Shown here one piece after another: positions 42,721 to 54,965 of a stretch of 64,000 bases of DNA. A model generated the notes under the pieces. The model had not been told where the DNA came from. It saw only the letters and a list, made by a program, of their open reading frames with translations, and did no database searches. Source of the stretch: Fulvia fulva (lineage: Eukaryota; Ascomycota; Dothideomycetes; Mycosphaerellales; Mycosphaerellaceae). Positions within the stretch are counted from its first letter, which is position 1. Every line of letters begins with the position of its first letter. Location of the stretch: contig NC_063022.1 of the NCBI RefSeq assembly GCF_020509005.1, positions 1,860,001-1,924,000 on the forward strand. The letters are read 5' to 3'. The translations under genes were made by a program, and so were the position numbers.

Positions 42721-43649
42721 TTAGAGGGTGACTGGTGCGCAGACGCCCTGGACGTTGAGGAGGGCGTGGCCGTTCCCGCTGTCTGTGACAGGGCAGCAGG
42801 CGACGGAACCGGATGAGCAGAGGCTGCTGAGAAGGTCGAGAGTGCATGTTGGGCCGTCACCGAGAATGCCGTTGAGCAGACCACCTATTCATTCTGAGTT
42901 AGTACACTGTGATGTGGATTGTTCATGTGGGTAAGTCTTACCGAGGAGACCACCTCCACCGTTGGTGTCACCTCCATCAGAAGTGCCTGACTTGTTACAG
43001 CATCCTGCTGCGTGAGGACCGTTGCCGTTTTGCGAGACGCTGTTGCAATTGTCGCCGATCTTCTTGAAGTGCTTCCTGAATGGGCCAGGTGGGAACTGGC
43101 TTGGGTCGACGGGGTAGCCTGGGTAGTGTGGTGGTGGGACGGCGTAGCCTGGGGGCGGTGGTAGGCAAGAGGGGCAGCTGCCGTACCTGCTACCGCCACC
43201 ACCACCGCCAGATCCCCACTTCTTGCCACCGTATCGTCCGGCGCGGTGACCGCCCCAGCCACCGTTGCCGCCGCCGCCGCCTCGGCCACCGTTGCCGCCG
43301 CCGTGTCCTCGGCCGCCATGTCCTCGGCCTCCGTCACTGTCGCTGCTGCTGCTGCTGCTTCCGCCACTGCCGCCGTTTCCGCCACTGCCGCCGTTTTCGC
43401 CACTCCCGCCTTCTAAAGATGACAATGTTACTATGTGCTTTGACATGCAGGAAGATTTGCGTTCGAAGTATATTTACCATAGGAAGGTGGGGCGACGTAG
43501 ACCGGAGGACCTGAGTACTCGTGTGGGTGGGGGTGTGGGTCTGAGCCCTGATTGTAAGAAGGTGCGGCTACGCCGCCTTCTTCACCGGCCTCAGCGGCGT
43601 AACCCATCGCGGCAGCGGCCACGAGGGCGAAGAGTGTGGTAGTCTTCAT
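42721..43649 (-). CDS. Hydrophobin-like secreted protein with a long Gly-rich region
   Basis: Three exons on the minus strand: 43478-43649, 42942-43412 and 42721-42884, with introns of 65 nt (GTAAAT...CTTTAG) and 57 nt (GTAAGA...GAATAG), giving 268 residues. The N-terminus MKTTTLFALVAAAAMGYAAE is a signal peptide. A Pro/Tyr/His stretch and then about 90 residues of Gly/Ser/Asn/Arg-rich sequence follow. The C-terminal part has the eight-cysteine order of hydrophobins, C-CC-C-C-CC-C, with spacings 14, 31, 8, 6 and 17. All except the first (usually 5-8) fall within class I ranges. Hydrophobins coat spores and hyphae with an amphipathic film. The total length and the extra CPSC in the Pro-rich part are unusual, so hydrophobin-like is the safe name. 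Confidence 0.75.
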
Positions 43650-43779
43650 GTTGTTGATGAGCAATTAGCTTAGCGAATGACTGTGGTGAGTATTCAAAGA
43701 ATGAATGGCTTTTCTTCTTTGGTTTGTGATTTGGTGGAAATGCTGGTTGCTGATGGAGGATAAAAGAGGCTCGTCAGAG

Positions 43780-43797
43780 AAGCATATTATATATCTC
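43780..43797 (-). promoter_or_regulatory. Possible TATA element upstream of the hydrophobin-like gene
   Basis: On the minus strand the sequence GAGATATATAATATGC lies about 135-145 bp upstream of the start codon at 43649. This fits a TATA box of a strongly expressed surface protein gene; no transcription start is known. Confidence 0.35.
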
Positions 43798-46476
43798 GCC
43801 GCTTGGAGCCGCATGAGCACGTGAACAGGAGCCGGGGCTGGTAGACTTCCCCTCCCATCCAACTCATTCCATTCTGAAAAGTCAATTGTAGATAGCGCCA
43901 TGTCGTTAAGATTGGCCTGTCCTACTATCCGTGCAGGAACGTGTGGACGTGATGCATGGCAACTGCCTCAGATGCTTGCAGTTTCTCTGCACGGCGAGGT
44001 CCGCTTCTTGCTGTTTCACCGCATCGTGCCTCGTTCATTATAGTCTTCATGATCGTTGGCAGAGTTGCTCTAGACTGCTCAGGCGTTCACGATTGTAGAC
44101 ACGCATACTGGACTTGGTGGTGGCATGGCAGCCCCTTCGCACTGTGTGCCAGCCTGCCCATGCCCTGCGTAAGGCGATGGAATTTGGGCACTGATTCGCC
44201 AGCCAAGGACTCTGCCCGATCGCTGGGTGTGTCTCGGTGGTGAAGTACGGTCATGGTTTTCGAGTCAGGAAGAGCCCTTGAGCACAATTACCTGTTCCAA
44301 CAGATGTCCATGTTCGAGTTCCGAGTGTCACTTGACAAGGCAAGCAGTCTGCTGGCAAAGCAAAGTGTATTGGGACCCTGACCCATGCTCCCGGGATCTC
44401 CAGCAGCCTTGTGTGGTGGGTCACGTCCAGAAAAGGCAAGGTACGCCTGTTAATTTTTCTGGTCACGTATAGGGCCGCCATGTACCCTGTGAAACTCACC
44501 GCATACAGACGTGCCTAGGGTGCGATGCAGGCCCGAGTGCCCAATCATATAGGTGATTAGAAACTTGGGTGGCCTTCAGCTCAAGCGTTGTACAAGGTGC
44601 GTTGGCAAGCCAGACCTGTACCATCTTCTCATATTCCTGCAAAATGACGAGCAGCCTTGGCTAGGATACCGCTCAGCGATGAAACAGACCTTGGCATCTA
44701 ATACCAGCATCATGTGGATACAGCAGCATATTGCTTGAGGCCGGGTGAGGATTGTCGTCGCCGTGGGGGTGGTCCAAAATACTGGCTCCGCCACAAACAG
44801 GTAATATGGTGGTGTGTTCGTGGGCATGCCTGACAGGAGATGTCAACATATCCCTGGTCGTGCAATATCGATAGTTCATGCCTCGGCCAATACCTTGTCG
44901 TCAAAGCCCTGGATATGAGCATTTGAAGCTTTAAATACGACGGTCGTATCGAACTTCGACATACTGCCAGACACGTCCCCCAAGTACGAGGTTGCATCGC
45001 ATGGTCTCGAAATTGCGATTCGTATGGTACTCCAGTCTCGAGCAGGTCGCAGTACGGCAAGTGCAACCACTGGACCGATCCTGTCCATAGTGTTTGATGA
45101 AGTACGCCAAGTTATAGGTCCTCATCGTAGGTCTGGATTACGGCGTAATGCATCTGCCACAGGGGGAAAGAACATCGTGAAGATAATTCTCGGACTCTGA
45201 AACGATATATACGTCTGGTTCGCCGGTCCATTCGAAGAAGCCGTGTAAAAGCCAGATCAAGATCCAGAAGCAGGTAGTTCCAGGCCTCAGATGTGCCTCT
45301 TCGAAGCATTTGGCCGGTCAATATGGCGCACACCGCACAATTGTGCTAGCTGGAGCTGCCAGTGGAGTGCTACGGCGCGTGGATCGCGACGTCTCAAGAC
45401 CTCTCCAGATGGTTACGGCGGTTGCTCCATGCAAGGCCTCAAGCATGAAGGACTTTGTTGAGTGAGTTTGCCACTGGTTTGCCACACAAGAGACCTTAAG
45501 CATGGAAGGAAGGACACCGAAAGATCTCAGAACATCTTGACGCTGATTCCCGGCCTTGTCGAGGGCTGATTGGCAGTTTGTAGCCGAGCATAGGACGACT
45601 TTCGAACCCGTCGACCATGGACTGTACCCTTCGCTCGGCCTTCACGATGATACGGAAGCCGCTCGAGGAGAATTTAGCTCATCACACGAGCTTAATATCG
45701 CAGTTTCCAGTGAATAGATGGTGATTCCGTGACCGACAAACTCTCCAACGGCCAGACGGGTGGTCCTGACACATTGTGCTCGTCACTTGCTCGGAGGAAA
45801 GGGCGACTTTATACGGGCGGCGTTTCCAAGATACGGCATCTGGCGCTCCGTTTCGAAGGCCAGCTTATGTGATTTCCAGGCGCTGAAACGCAGCTTCAGT
45901 CTCATCACATGCGCGTGGCGGCGTTCGAGACGACCTGCGAGGGTCAGATCCTTGCATCTGGAGCCACACGAGCGCTCGTCGAATCATCGGATAGAACCAG
46001 CTGCCACCTTGCGTGGAATTGTGAGGCTGCCGCGGATGTGTCGCACTTGCTGTATCAGGTATGCGATGCAACGCGTCCGATGAAGTCGGCTGCGGCGCGC
46101 GGATTGGTACATGTATCAGCTACGATGATGTATCTGCGAGTGAACGTGGACGGTCCCATGTGGTGCTGATGTCGCGCTACGACTTAGAGGACGTTACGAC
46201 CCGAAGCCGCGTGTATTGTTGACACATCGCGATGTGGTGCAGAAAACACAGTCGCGACTGCACTTTCACGCCGACAGGGATCGGGGTTCGAGGAGGATGT
46301 GGACGAACATGCAGTGCTGTCATGTCACTGTAGCTTGTTTGTCTGTTTCCTAGCTCATGCACTCAGCTCATCCCCAGTGCCCACAGCAAGCCGAGCAATT
46401 GTACTCATGTCTCATTCCCATCATATCGCGTCTCATCTCATCTCATCACTCTCCTCATGTATCCATCCCTCACCAT
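43798..46476. other. Intergenic, 2.7 kb, gene-poor
   Basis: The longest stretch without a supported gene. Minus-strand open stretches around 44700-45500 (for example WNYLLLDLDLAFTRLL, KFDTTVVFKASNAHIQGFDD) hint at a decayed gene, but frames change too often and I recognise no family. No repeats or transposon ends were found by eye. Confidence 0.4.
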
Positions 46477-48058
46477 CTAATACGCAAACGCCAAAACCGT
46501 CTCATTCTCGCTCTGTCGGATCTTGCGATTGATTCTCATCAGCCAGAACTTCATGACCCAAGCTCCACCAGCACAAAGAATGGAGAAGCCAGCACTGCTG
46601 CCCATGGCGATGGCATATCTCGGCTCGTCGGTGTCTGGCCACAGGTATGGTGTCCAGACGAAAGAGGCGTTCGCGATGGTGTTGACGATGGCGAGGGAGG
46701 ACGCTTTTCTCTCTTTTGTCTGGCCGCATGTGGAGGCGACCCAGCCGAGGATGATGGAGTTGACGGCGTAGGTGCCGATTGCGAAGACGACTGGTTATGT
46801 GTCAGTGGAAGTTTGTGGGTGAGAGGGGGTGGAAGAGACTTACCCATGCCGAAGTATCGGGCGCCAGTGTTGAGCGTAGCAGCGCAGAGTACGAAGCCAA
46901 AGATCGCAACGGACTTGGCGATGGTGATATGCCATGTCCGCTCGTTGTACTTTCCAGAGCTGTACGACCAAGCAATGGAGATAGCACCGGCGATGAGGTA
47001 AGGTGGGCAGACAAGTGTAAGGGTAATAAGTTGGCTGAAGCCAAGTGTCTCCACGGCGGTCGGAAAGAAGTTCTTGAAACCGTTGGCAGCAAGATGCATG
47101 TGCTGCATAAAGGCGAACAGCCATAGCTTCGGGTCGCGGGCAGCTTCCTTGAGACCTGCAAAAGTGCTTTGGCCGCCCTTGGCACCGACTTGATCAGACA
47201 CGACACGTGCGTTTGCAAGCTGACGTTCTTCCTCGTTGAGCCAGCGGGTGTTGAGTGGATCGTCTGGGAGCACGAAGACAGATGCGACGGCGACCACGAA
47301 GGTGGCAGCACCTTGGAGGATGAACAGCCACTTCCAGCCGGAGATGCCTGCCAGGCCGCCCATCTCGAAGATGCCGGCGGCGATGAGACCAGCGAAGGCA
47401 GTAGCCAAAATGTTGCCGGTGTACAAGATTGATATTCTCGTGGCAATCTCCTTGCGGGTATAGAAGATGCCGAGAATGTAGAGAGCACCGGGGTAGTAAG
47501 GAGCTTCCACGATACCAAGGAAGAAGCGAGTGAGCAGAAGTCCTGTAAAGTCTTTGCTAAGGGCAGTCAGGGCAGAGACGATAGCCCAAAGTGCCATGCA
47601 GAAACTCATGTAGTACGATCTGTAGAAGCGTTAGAATGTAAGCCATCACGCTGCAGGACAGGCGATGCTTACGGCTTGAGTCGGGTGATCAACATATTTG
47701 ACGGTACCTGACCAAGGATGTAACCGACGAAGAGAATGGAAACGCATGTTTGGTACTGCGAGCCCTGGAGGTTGAGTTCTTCTTCGAGATTGTCTAGGCG
47801 TGCCAGAGCAATGGCGTTTCGATCGAGGTAGTTGAGCCAGTACATCAACCAGAGCATGGGCATGATGTACCAATCCAGCTTCCTGACGAGTGCGATTTCT
47901 TTTGGGTCCGTCTTCTCATGAGCACCCGAATAGTCCATGCGGGATTGACCCTCGACATCTGCTTTGGCATCGTCGATGGAGTCTCTCGTCTGTGTGGGTG
48001 AGAGGACCTCGTGCTGGTACACTTCGGCCTTCTCATCGTTGGGCTTGTTCGTCGCCAT
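46477..48058 (-). CDS. MFS transporter, anion:cation symporter (allantoate permease-like) family
   Basis: Three exons on the minus strand: 47673-48058, 46844-47619 and 46477-46790, each intron 53 nt, giving 491 residues. The start is the ATG at 48058 (MATNKPNDEKAEVYQHEV). Motifs of this family are present: RKLDWYIMPMLWLMYWLNYL and DRNAIALARL in helix 1 and its loop, GYILGQVPSNMLITRLKPS, GLLLTRFFLGIVEAPYYPGA, and GYNERT-like SGKYNERTWHI between helices 8 and 9. Relatives in yeast import allantoate, nicotinate, biotin or pantothenate, so a small carboxylate is the likely substrate. The C-terminal exon holds two helices (FAIGTYAVNSIILGWVA, AGFSILCAGGAWVMKFWLM). No frame breaks. Confidence 0.88.
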
Positions 48059-49405
48059 TTTGAGAAGATCGCTCTCACGCGAGAAGGAAAGGGATTCAAG
48101 GAAGTGCTCGGAGGGGTGAGCGTGCTCGGGAGTACAAAGCTGCTTGGACTTACTGCTGGGGTCAGTGTACAACATGGTCTTATACAATGTACAGCGCTCA
48201 TCTTTCAGCCGGCCTGTTATCTCGCCTGAGTCGTTGCTGCGCGATTAGACCAGCCAAGGGCGCCTCATGCACCGAACATGCATCGAACACGGAGAGAAAT
48301 GGAGGTTTCCTTAGCAGAAGTGCGGCACGCCTCTCGCCCAGACAGCCACGATAGCACGAAGGAGGCTTGGAGACAGCTTGTAGAAGGCAGTGAACCTCAC
48401 AAAGAGGCACACCAAGAGGTCAATCTGCAACCTCAGGACGTAGTGTCAGTAGCTCGCGGCTGGCAGAGGCGGTCGATGAGCGGCGACTGAAGGTCAGTAC
48501 GGTGAGTTGCCAAGTGCTACTCCATGCTGTGCCCCAGACGCCGCGCCAGTCGGTTGTTGGCCATGGGGTAGGGTGTTGCGAGCTAAGGTCGAGGCTGAGT
48601 GAGGGCATTGGACGGTCGACAGTCCTGCATGCTTGGCAAGGGCGTGAAACATGGGACAGAGCTCTTGGAAGTCGGAAGACACAGGGATGCAGCATGTGGA
48701 GAGTCTGGAGACCCCACAACTCCAGATTGTGTCGCGTGCAGTCCTCGTGAAGTGAAGGTGAAAGTGGCGACTAGCCTCGAATGGAGATCCGGCTGCTGGT
48801 CCGGCGCCTTCTCACCGATCTATTATTCTGATTGGATCTGGCATGCGGTGACGACACCTGATACACGGCAATTGTTCGTGTCGCGGCGGGTGGCTGCTAA
48901 GTCGGCGCCGTAATCATGGAAAACAGCTGTCCGAATCTTCCTCTGACCTCCAGCAAGGCGCTCAGCCAAGTCAGGCCAGTCCAGCTGACCAAACAACTTC
49001 TCTCGACGTCGCCAGCCATGCGTATCGATGGGCTCATCACCCCATTGCGTGCGAGCAGAGCAATATGACGTGCAAGAACCATTCAGGCTGCTTGTACCGT
49101 CAGCCGCAGCGGAGAAGGACCGCCACCCACGTGAGCGCTGAGTGCCAAGGATATCGAGTGAAGAAGACACGAGCATCAAAGAGATGGAAGGACGACGGTA
49201 TGCCTGCTGGTCGATGGCATTGACGGCGCATCGTATGTAGCTCCATTCGAGCAGCCCGCCGGTATCGGTGATTTTCGCCGAGTCAACTTCTCGCTGCACC
49301 GACTACGACCGAGCGATCGATCCTGTACACAGTACACATTCCTACCCGCCCGCATCTTCACTTCACCCATACCGGCAACGTTGGCGTTGTATTGGCATCT
49401 CGTGA
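48059..49405. other. Intergenic between divergent transporter genes, 1.35 kb
   Basis: Open frames on both strands overlap without coding character. No repeat or RNA gene is visible. Confidence 0.45.
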
Positions 49406-51194
49406 ATGGCAGCTATCGCTAAGCCGTTCGTTTGGTTCTATCATGAGTTCGGCCTGGACTCCGTGCAGGCCACTGGGCGGAATGCCTGGCTCATTATCTT
49501 GGCAAGATCGTTGCGTATGTTTGCCTATGGCACGAATGCTTTGCTTCTTGGTATGTGAGATCAAGAGACTCGTCTCTGCGTGGTCTATGGAAGAAGTTCT
49601 CTGACAGTTAAGACAGCTCTTTTCTTCAGCGAGATCGGCTTCTCGGATTCTCGTATTGGCCTCTTCATGACTCTCACGCTGGCAGGAGATGTCGTCCTAG
49701 GAACGTTCCTCACCCTGATCGCAGATCACGTGGGAAGGCGCAAAATACTGTTCGGTGGCTCCTTCCTGATGGTGCTCACGGGAGTCGTCTTCGCCTACTT
49801 CGAAAACTTCTGGATCCTGCTCTTCGCAGCGCTGATAGGAGTTGTCAGTGCCACAGGTGGTGACTTTGGACCGTTTCGAAGCATTGTGAGTAATTTTTCA
49901 GGGAGGACATGCTTTTGTGGTGGAGCTGGTAGTGTCTCGAAGCTGCTTGGTCATCTCGTACACACCACAGCACGCACGACACCACAACCCTATGGGGTGG
50001 GAGACTGCTAAGCTCTGCTGCGATTGTGTAGCTCTCATGCTTTTTCTCGACACGATGTACTAAGTGCGTGTTTAGGAAGAGTCAGTCTTGTCGCAGCTTA
50101 CTACGCCCAAAGAAAGGTCAGACGTCTTGGCCTGGTATGTCACACTCTCGGCACTGGGCTCAACCCTTGGAAGTGAAGCATCCGGCCGCATCATCGAGCA
50201 TCTACAGAGCTTTGATGGCTGGACCTTGGCAGATGCTTATCATTCCTTGTTCTGGATCTATGCCGTGATGGGTGTGGTCAATGCCATACTCGTGCTTCTC
50301 CTTACCAGCGCCTGTGAGGCCGACGTGCAACAGGAGAAGTACGCACAGGTGCCACAGGACGAGTCTGAAGATCACAGTATTGAGCTCGTGGACAGGCCAA
50401 ACGGCACAAGTACACAGCGTCCGGTCTTGCCAGTCTCCGAGCCCAAGGCCAAGTCATGGACAGAATGGCTGTTTAGCTGGATGGGGCATATCTCCAAGCC
50501 AACTTTGTCGATCGTATGGAAGCTTTGGGTTCTTCTCGCAATCGATAGTTTGGCAGATGGCATGGTTCCCTACTCTTTGACGAATTATTACATGGACAAC
50601 AAGTTTCACCCCTCGAAGTCCACACTCGGAGATCTCACGTCAATCAGCTACTTCCTAACTGCCATTGGTGGGGTCTTCGCTGGGCCGCTCGCACGCAAGA
50701 TCGGCTTAGTAAACACCATGGTGTTCACGCACATACCTTCTTCAACCGCTGTGTTGGTCTTTCCACTTCCGCAGGCTCTTTGGGCGACTGCGATTCTCCT
50801 GTTCTTGAGAGCTGGCTTAAACAACATGGATCAAGCTCCACGTTCAGCGTTGATTGCTGGCGTGGTGAGACCTACAGAGCGTACCGCAGTCATGGGCATC
50901 ACGTCGATGTTGCGGACACTAGCCGCGACAGCGGGACCAATGGTCACCGGCTTCCTGGCGGGGAGCAATCGCTTCTGGATCGCCTTTGTCGCGGGTGGCG
51001 CTTTCAGATTGACATACGATGTTGGACTTTGGATTATCTTCGTGAACGTCAAACTCAACCAACATGAACCGGCTGGGCCGGAAATGCGACAGAGCAATAC
51101 CCAGGAACGGAGGAGGTCTCAGGACGACGCAGAGATAGGCAGTCTGGCAAGTTATGACGATGATGGTAATGATGAAGCAGTACGGGCGAAATGA
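49406..51194 (+). CDS. MFS transporter of unknown substrate
   Basis: Three exons: 49406-49550, 49617-49885 and 50076-51194, with introns of 66 nt and 190 nt (the longest in the window), giving 510 residues. The N-terminus runs MAAIAKPFVWFYHEFGLDSV, then helix 1 (NAWLIILARSLRMFAYG). The MFS signature in loop 2-3 reads ADHVGRRKILFGGS. A conserved segment ATGGDFGPFRSIEESVLSQL follows helix 4, then a cytoplasmic loop rich in Glu/Ser between the two halves, and helices such as LTSISYFLTAIGGVFAG and SALIAGVVRPTERTAVMG. The C-terminal tail is charged. Widespread in filamentous ascomycetes without a proven substrate as far as I know. Confidence 0.85.
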
Positions 51195-51313
51195 AGACGA
51201 CATAACGACCTGATGACCATGATAGATTAGATCACGACACACAAATTGACAGAATCTCTGAGAGGAAGCGCGATCTGCAGGGACACGCACACATGAACGT
51301 TCGCAACGCTAAT

Positions 51314-52324
51314 CTAGGGCAGTTCTGGTACAGTACTCCGCCCGGGCACTTCGTGCCATTGACCTTCAGCAGGCGCCCACGGACGCGCCGCGTCACGCTG
51401 AGATAGTTCGGCTGGCGAGCTGACACTCCCGTTGGCAGTCTTTTGCTCCGCAAACGATGTTCCATCACCCGGTCCGCCGTTGCCACCCTTCTGCTCTGAC
51501 ACAAGACCTACAGCGCCTGCGTCGCTCGCTGCTATCGTCCCTCCAGCTGCTGTCGACTTCTGCTGTCGCCGATGACGAAGGACCATCCATACGATCAAAG
51601 CAGCTACAATGCCAATGACAGCAACACCTCCGACCACTCCTCCAGCAATAGCGCCAGCAGGTACACCACCTCCAGACTGTCCGTCACCATCACCACTTCC
51701 ACCATCACTCTGACCACCGGCACTACCTTCCCCAGTCGCCACCGCCCCGCCAGACCCCGACCCAGACGGCGTAGGAATCACACTCGTAACACTATTGACC
51801 GTAATCTCCGCCCCAAACCCCGTATACGTAGTATACGCATACGCCACAACCCCCTGCGTCGTCGTGCAACCCACCTCACTCGGCGTCACTGCGCCACTCA
51901 CCCAGTACCGCGTATAACAATACGGCGTCGCCGAGTTGCTGCATTTCGTCACGTAGGAATTTGCCTGACAATCTGACCCACATGATGCTGAGAGGGACGA
52001 GGACTCAATACAAGCTGTGGCGAGGATACAGCTGGCGTCTCCGAGCCGGCAGCACCCGCCTGCGACGTTGTTGGAGGGTTGGGCCGCGCAGGAGGAGCCT
52101 TGGGGACAGCTTAGGCGGGAGACTGGGAGGAAAAGTTGTTAGCGGTGATGCAGGTATGTATGTGAGCAGTGGGACTTGCGGATGTAGGCATTATCGTAGC
52201 CGCATTTATCCCCTTCAATCTCTTGTTGCCGGCGTGGAAGTTTCGCGAACGGGGTGATCTGGGCGGGGAATGATGCGTTGCAAAAGGATACCACCAGCAA
52301 GCTGAGGAGGAAGATGCAGAGCAT
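51314..52324 (-). CDS. Single-pass cell-surface protein with Cys-rich ectodomain
   Basis: Exon 1 (52176-52324) codes a signal peptide (MLCIFLLSLLVVSFCNASFP) and KCGYDNAYIR. The best frame-keeping junction removes 66 nt (GTCCCA...CCTAAG), joining to NCPQGSSCAAQPSNNVAGGC in exon 2 (51314-52109); the more usual CCCAG acceptor 13 nt earlier leads to a stop. The result is 314 residues. The ectodomain has about a dozen Cys (GGCCRLGDASC, CGSDCQANSYVTKC), then a Ser/Gly-rich stem, one membrane helix (AIAGGVVGGVAVIGIVAALI) ending in VWMVLRHRRQQ, and a low-complexity cytoplasmic tail. The layout is that of fungal wall-stress-sensor-like or related surface proteins, but the ectodomain is not a WSC domain I can confirm. 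Confidence 0.65.
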
Positions 52325-53087
52325 CGTTGTGTGATACTTCAAAGGTGGCTATCGATGATCGTGGTACGGCAAGGATGAGGTGAGGTGCGCATCGCACGCT
52401 CGCTGCGAGGGAACAAAGATGTCACGGTTGTCACCGGCCTCAGCTGCGAGGCGGAGTCACGCAGCCAGTGTGCTGCGGCTGAATGTTGCCAAGTCGCTTG
52501 TTTTCGCTCGATTAGGAAGGAAGAAGCTTTGTGGCTGGATTGATTTGGGGGGGGGGGTGTGGCTTGGCTTGAGACTAGACGGAAGAGGGCGATAGATAGA
52601 AGAGATAAAAGAGGTGGTCGCCTGTGTACTAGCTCGGGAGTCTTTCGATCAATGTGCTAGAGACATCGCGGCGTATCAACTGCTTGCAAAGTAGAAGCGT
52701 TACAGCGTGCGAGTCGTCCCGACAACATCTACTGTGTCGGAGGTGCTTGAAGCACTTTGAGCAGGTTAGAGTTACCATCACTTTTGGAGCGCGGCGGACA
52801 GGTCTCTTGCAAGGAGGCCTGGGAGTGATGTGTTGATCGCATACGGCTGTGCCCGCGGTGTGCCTTGCTGGCATGATTGAGAACATGACGTTGTCTTTGA
52901 GTGCAGCTTGACGCCGATCAAATGCATGCATGCACGAGCGGCCTTGAGTCGACAGCCACGACTCATCCCAGCAAAATGTGTTGCTATAGAATCAGGAATG
53001 CCGGCAAAACGTTACGAGATATGTTGACGGTAATTCCCTAATGAAGCTGAGAACGTTGATCATTACACACTCCTGAAATTATCATCA
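52325..53087. other. Intergenic, 0.76 kb
   Basis: Holds a G11 run at about 52547-52557 and short purine-rich repeats (GATAGATAGAAGAGATAAAA). No gene is supported. Confidence 0.45.
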
Positions 53088-54965
53088 TCAGCTCGTCGAC
53101 GACACCCCGTTAGACTCCTTACCCAGCTGCGACGAAGGACGACTGAAACTCGAAACCTGACTATGCCTCCTTACCACCTTCTGCACAATCCAACTCATCC
53201 TCTTGCTGCTTGCGATGCTTGATCTCCTGCTATCCACTCTTTCGATTGGACCCATGTTCGGGATCCTCGACAAGGCACCGATCGTGAGCTCAATGAGGTA
53301 GACCTTCACTGCTTGCCTCACAATCGGCTCAGCTCTGACAACCACACGATGTCGCTTGCCAAATGCCATCGTTCCAAAAGCCATGGGCTCGAAGGGTCGA
53401 TAGCAATCTCTGAGGTCTTGAAGGTCTCTGCACTCCACAATGTCGAATCCGGGCTCGCAGTCTTCTCCAGAGCCTAAGAGGAGCGCTATACGTTTATCGT
53501 CCTCGTCACGGCCCAGGAGGATGACGGCTGTAAGACGATGATCGGCTTTGACCATTTTGAAGGTAACGTGGTGCTGCTCTGGCACATTTTCGGGGTGCTT
53601 CAGCTCGTTTGCAAGTTCGCCAAAGTCCTTGAGCTGAACCTTTGGGGGCTGATAGTGCACGTCGATGACTTTGTACCCGTCCCACGTCTTGAACTTGTTG
53701 AGGTGGAAGATGTGAGTAGGTAATACCGACTCTTTGTGCTTTGCGGCTGACTTGCCATTTTCGTGGCCATTTGCCACGGATATCAATGACGAGCTTGCGA
53801 TCGATGGAGGAATGACCTGGCGGACGTAGATTTGCTCCAGAGAGCCTCGCCTGTCCAAGACTGTGATTTCGTCGCAGCGGACCCTTGCGTACTGCTTGTC
53901 ACCAGAGGGAAGTTTCCGGAGGTAAATCGCAAGATAGCCATCTTGAGAGCCGGGATCTGGACAGGGTAAAGCAGCAAGAACGATTTCGTCCTTTTCTGGA
54001 GTAAGATGCAAGCTCAGTCGAGCTCCACGATTGTTGACATCGAATGGGGGAACATCCTCGAAGGCGTACGCTCGATATGCTGCGGAGTGTGCAAAAGCCT
54101 TTGGGCTATCTGCCATCAAGCCGTGCAAACGTTTGCCGACTTCTGCGTCTTTCCAGCAGAAGATACTGAGGTCATCGGAGCTGCGAATGATCTCTTCTTG
54201 AAGTCTTTGGAACGCCTTTGGGCCCTCTCCATAGAGGACTGGCATGCTAATGTCGAAAAGTCCCATCAAGCTGTATGCTCGATCTTCGACCAGCAGAGTC
54301 TGACGGTTCGCAGCCCAGGCCATACGTGCGGCGACACTCTCCTCTTGGACCGACCTTGCGCCTTCCAAGACTGGTATGGGTACCTGCGTGGCCGTGGAGA
54401 GCAGTCGGGAAAGCTCGTGCTTGTCTCCCAAGCGGGACCATTCCATGGAATAGAAGACGACATGTCCCGGCGCGATCAGATCCGACAGCGTCCAGCCATC
54501 ACTGAGCCAACTACTCGCAAGATGCCTCACAAACTTCATCTCGCGCCACCTCTCCAGTGGAACATCACCGAGAAATGCATAGCATATTGCCGCAGCTTCC
54601 AGCCATTGCCACCGGGAGTTAATAGATTCGGCAAGTTCAGAACTGCTGGAGCGATCGACACATGCCGTATCTACCCACAGCCATTCTTTGCCGTCCTCAT
54701 CAGCCTGCTCAAGAGCGAATGCTAGCTTCACCCAGCCTCTCTTGCGTTGCAAAGTTGAAATGGCGAGGTCGACTGAGATGTGTCCTTCCAGTCGCTTGAT
54801 GGAGGTATCGCATGAGTCTAGCAGGTCAGAATACAAGATTTCGTTCTGCGGTGAGCTCCAGACGTGAGAAAGGACGGCATATCGGGCCTGGTTGACTGGG
54901 AAGTCATGAAGTTCCAGAGTAGTAGGATTTCCTGAAACAAATGGGCCTGTTTTCAGCAGTCGCAT
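53088..54965 (-). CDS. HET-domain protein (heterokaryon incompatibility type)
   Basis: A single minus-strand exon of 625 codons from ATG 54965 (MRLLKTGPFVSGNPTTLELH). HET domains mediate non-self recognition and cell death after hyphal fusion; many family members have no known role. The three usual blocks are visible: ARYAVLSHVWSS near residue 30, LWVDTACVDRSSSSELAESI with YAFLGDV, and a variant of the aromatic block, SSWLSDGWTLSDLIAP, where most relatives read RGWTLQELLAP. A block typical of HET-E/D-like proteins follows: RMAWAANRQTLLVEDRAYSL, MGLFDISMPVLYGEG, FQRLQEEIIRSSDDLSIFCW. The C-terminal 300 residues carry no repeat (no WD40 or NACHT). No frame breaks. Confidence 0.9.
   Translation of the reverse strand: MRLLKTGPFVSGNPTTLELHDFPVNQARYAVLSHVWSSPQNEILYSDLLDSCDTSIKRLEGHISVDLAISTLQRKRGWVKLAFALEQADEDGKEWLWVDTACVDRSSSSELAESINSRWQWLEAAAICYAFLGDVPLERWREMKFVRHLASSWLSDGWTLSDLIAPGHVVFYSMEWSRLGDKHELSRLLSTATQVPIPVLEGARSVQEESVAARMAWAANRQTLLVEDRAYSLMGLFDISMPVLYGEGPKAFQRLQEEIIRSSDDLSIFCWKDAEVGKRLHGLMADSPKAFAHSAAYRAYAFEDVPPFDVNNRGARLSLHLTPEKDEIVLAALPCPDPGSQDGYLAIYLRKLPSGDKQYARVRCDEITVLDRRGSLEQIYVRQVIPPSIASSSLISVANGHENGKSAAKHKESVLPTHIFHLNKFKTWDGYKVIDVHYQPPKVQLKDFGELANELKHPENVPEQHHVTFKMVKADHRLTAVILLGRDEDDKRIALLLGSGEDCEPGFDIVECRDLQDLRDCYRPFEPMAFGTMAFGKRHRVVVRAEPIVRQAVKVYLIELTIGALSRIPNMGPIERVDSRRSSIASSKRMSWIVQKVVRRHSQVSSFSRPSSQLGKESNGVSSTS

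Noticed and set aside
44700..45500. Possible decayed gene on the minus strand
   Set aside because: Coding-like fragments change frame repeatedly and match no family I can name, so I do not call a pseudogene.
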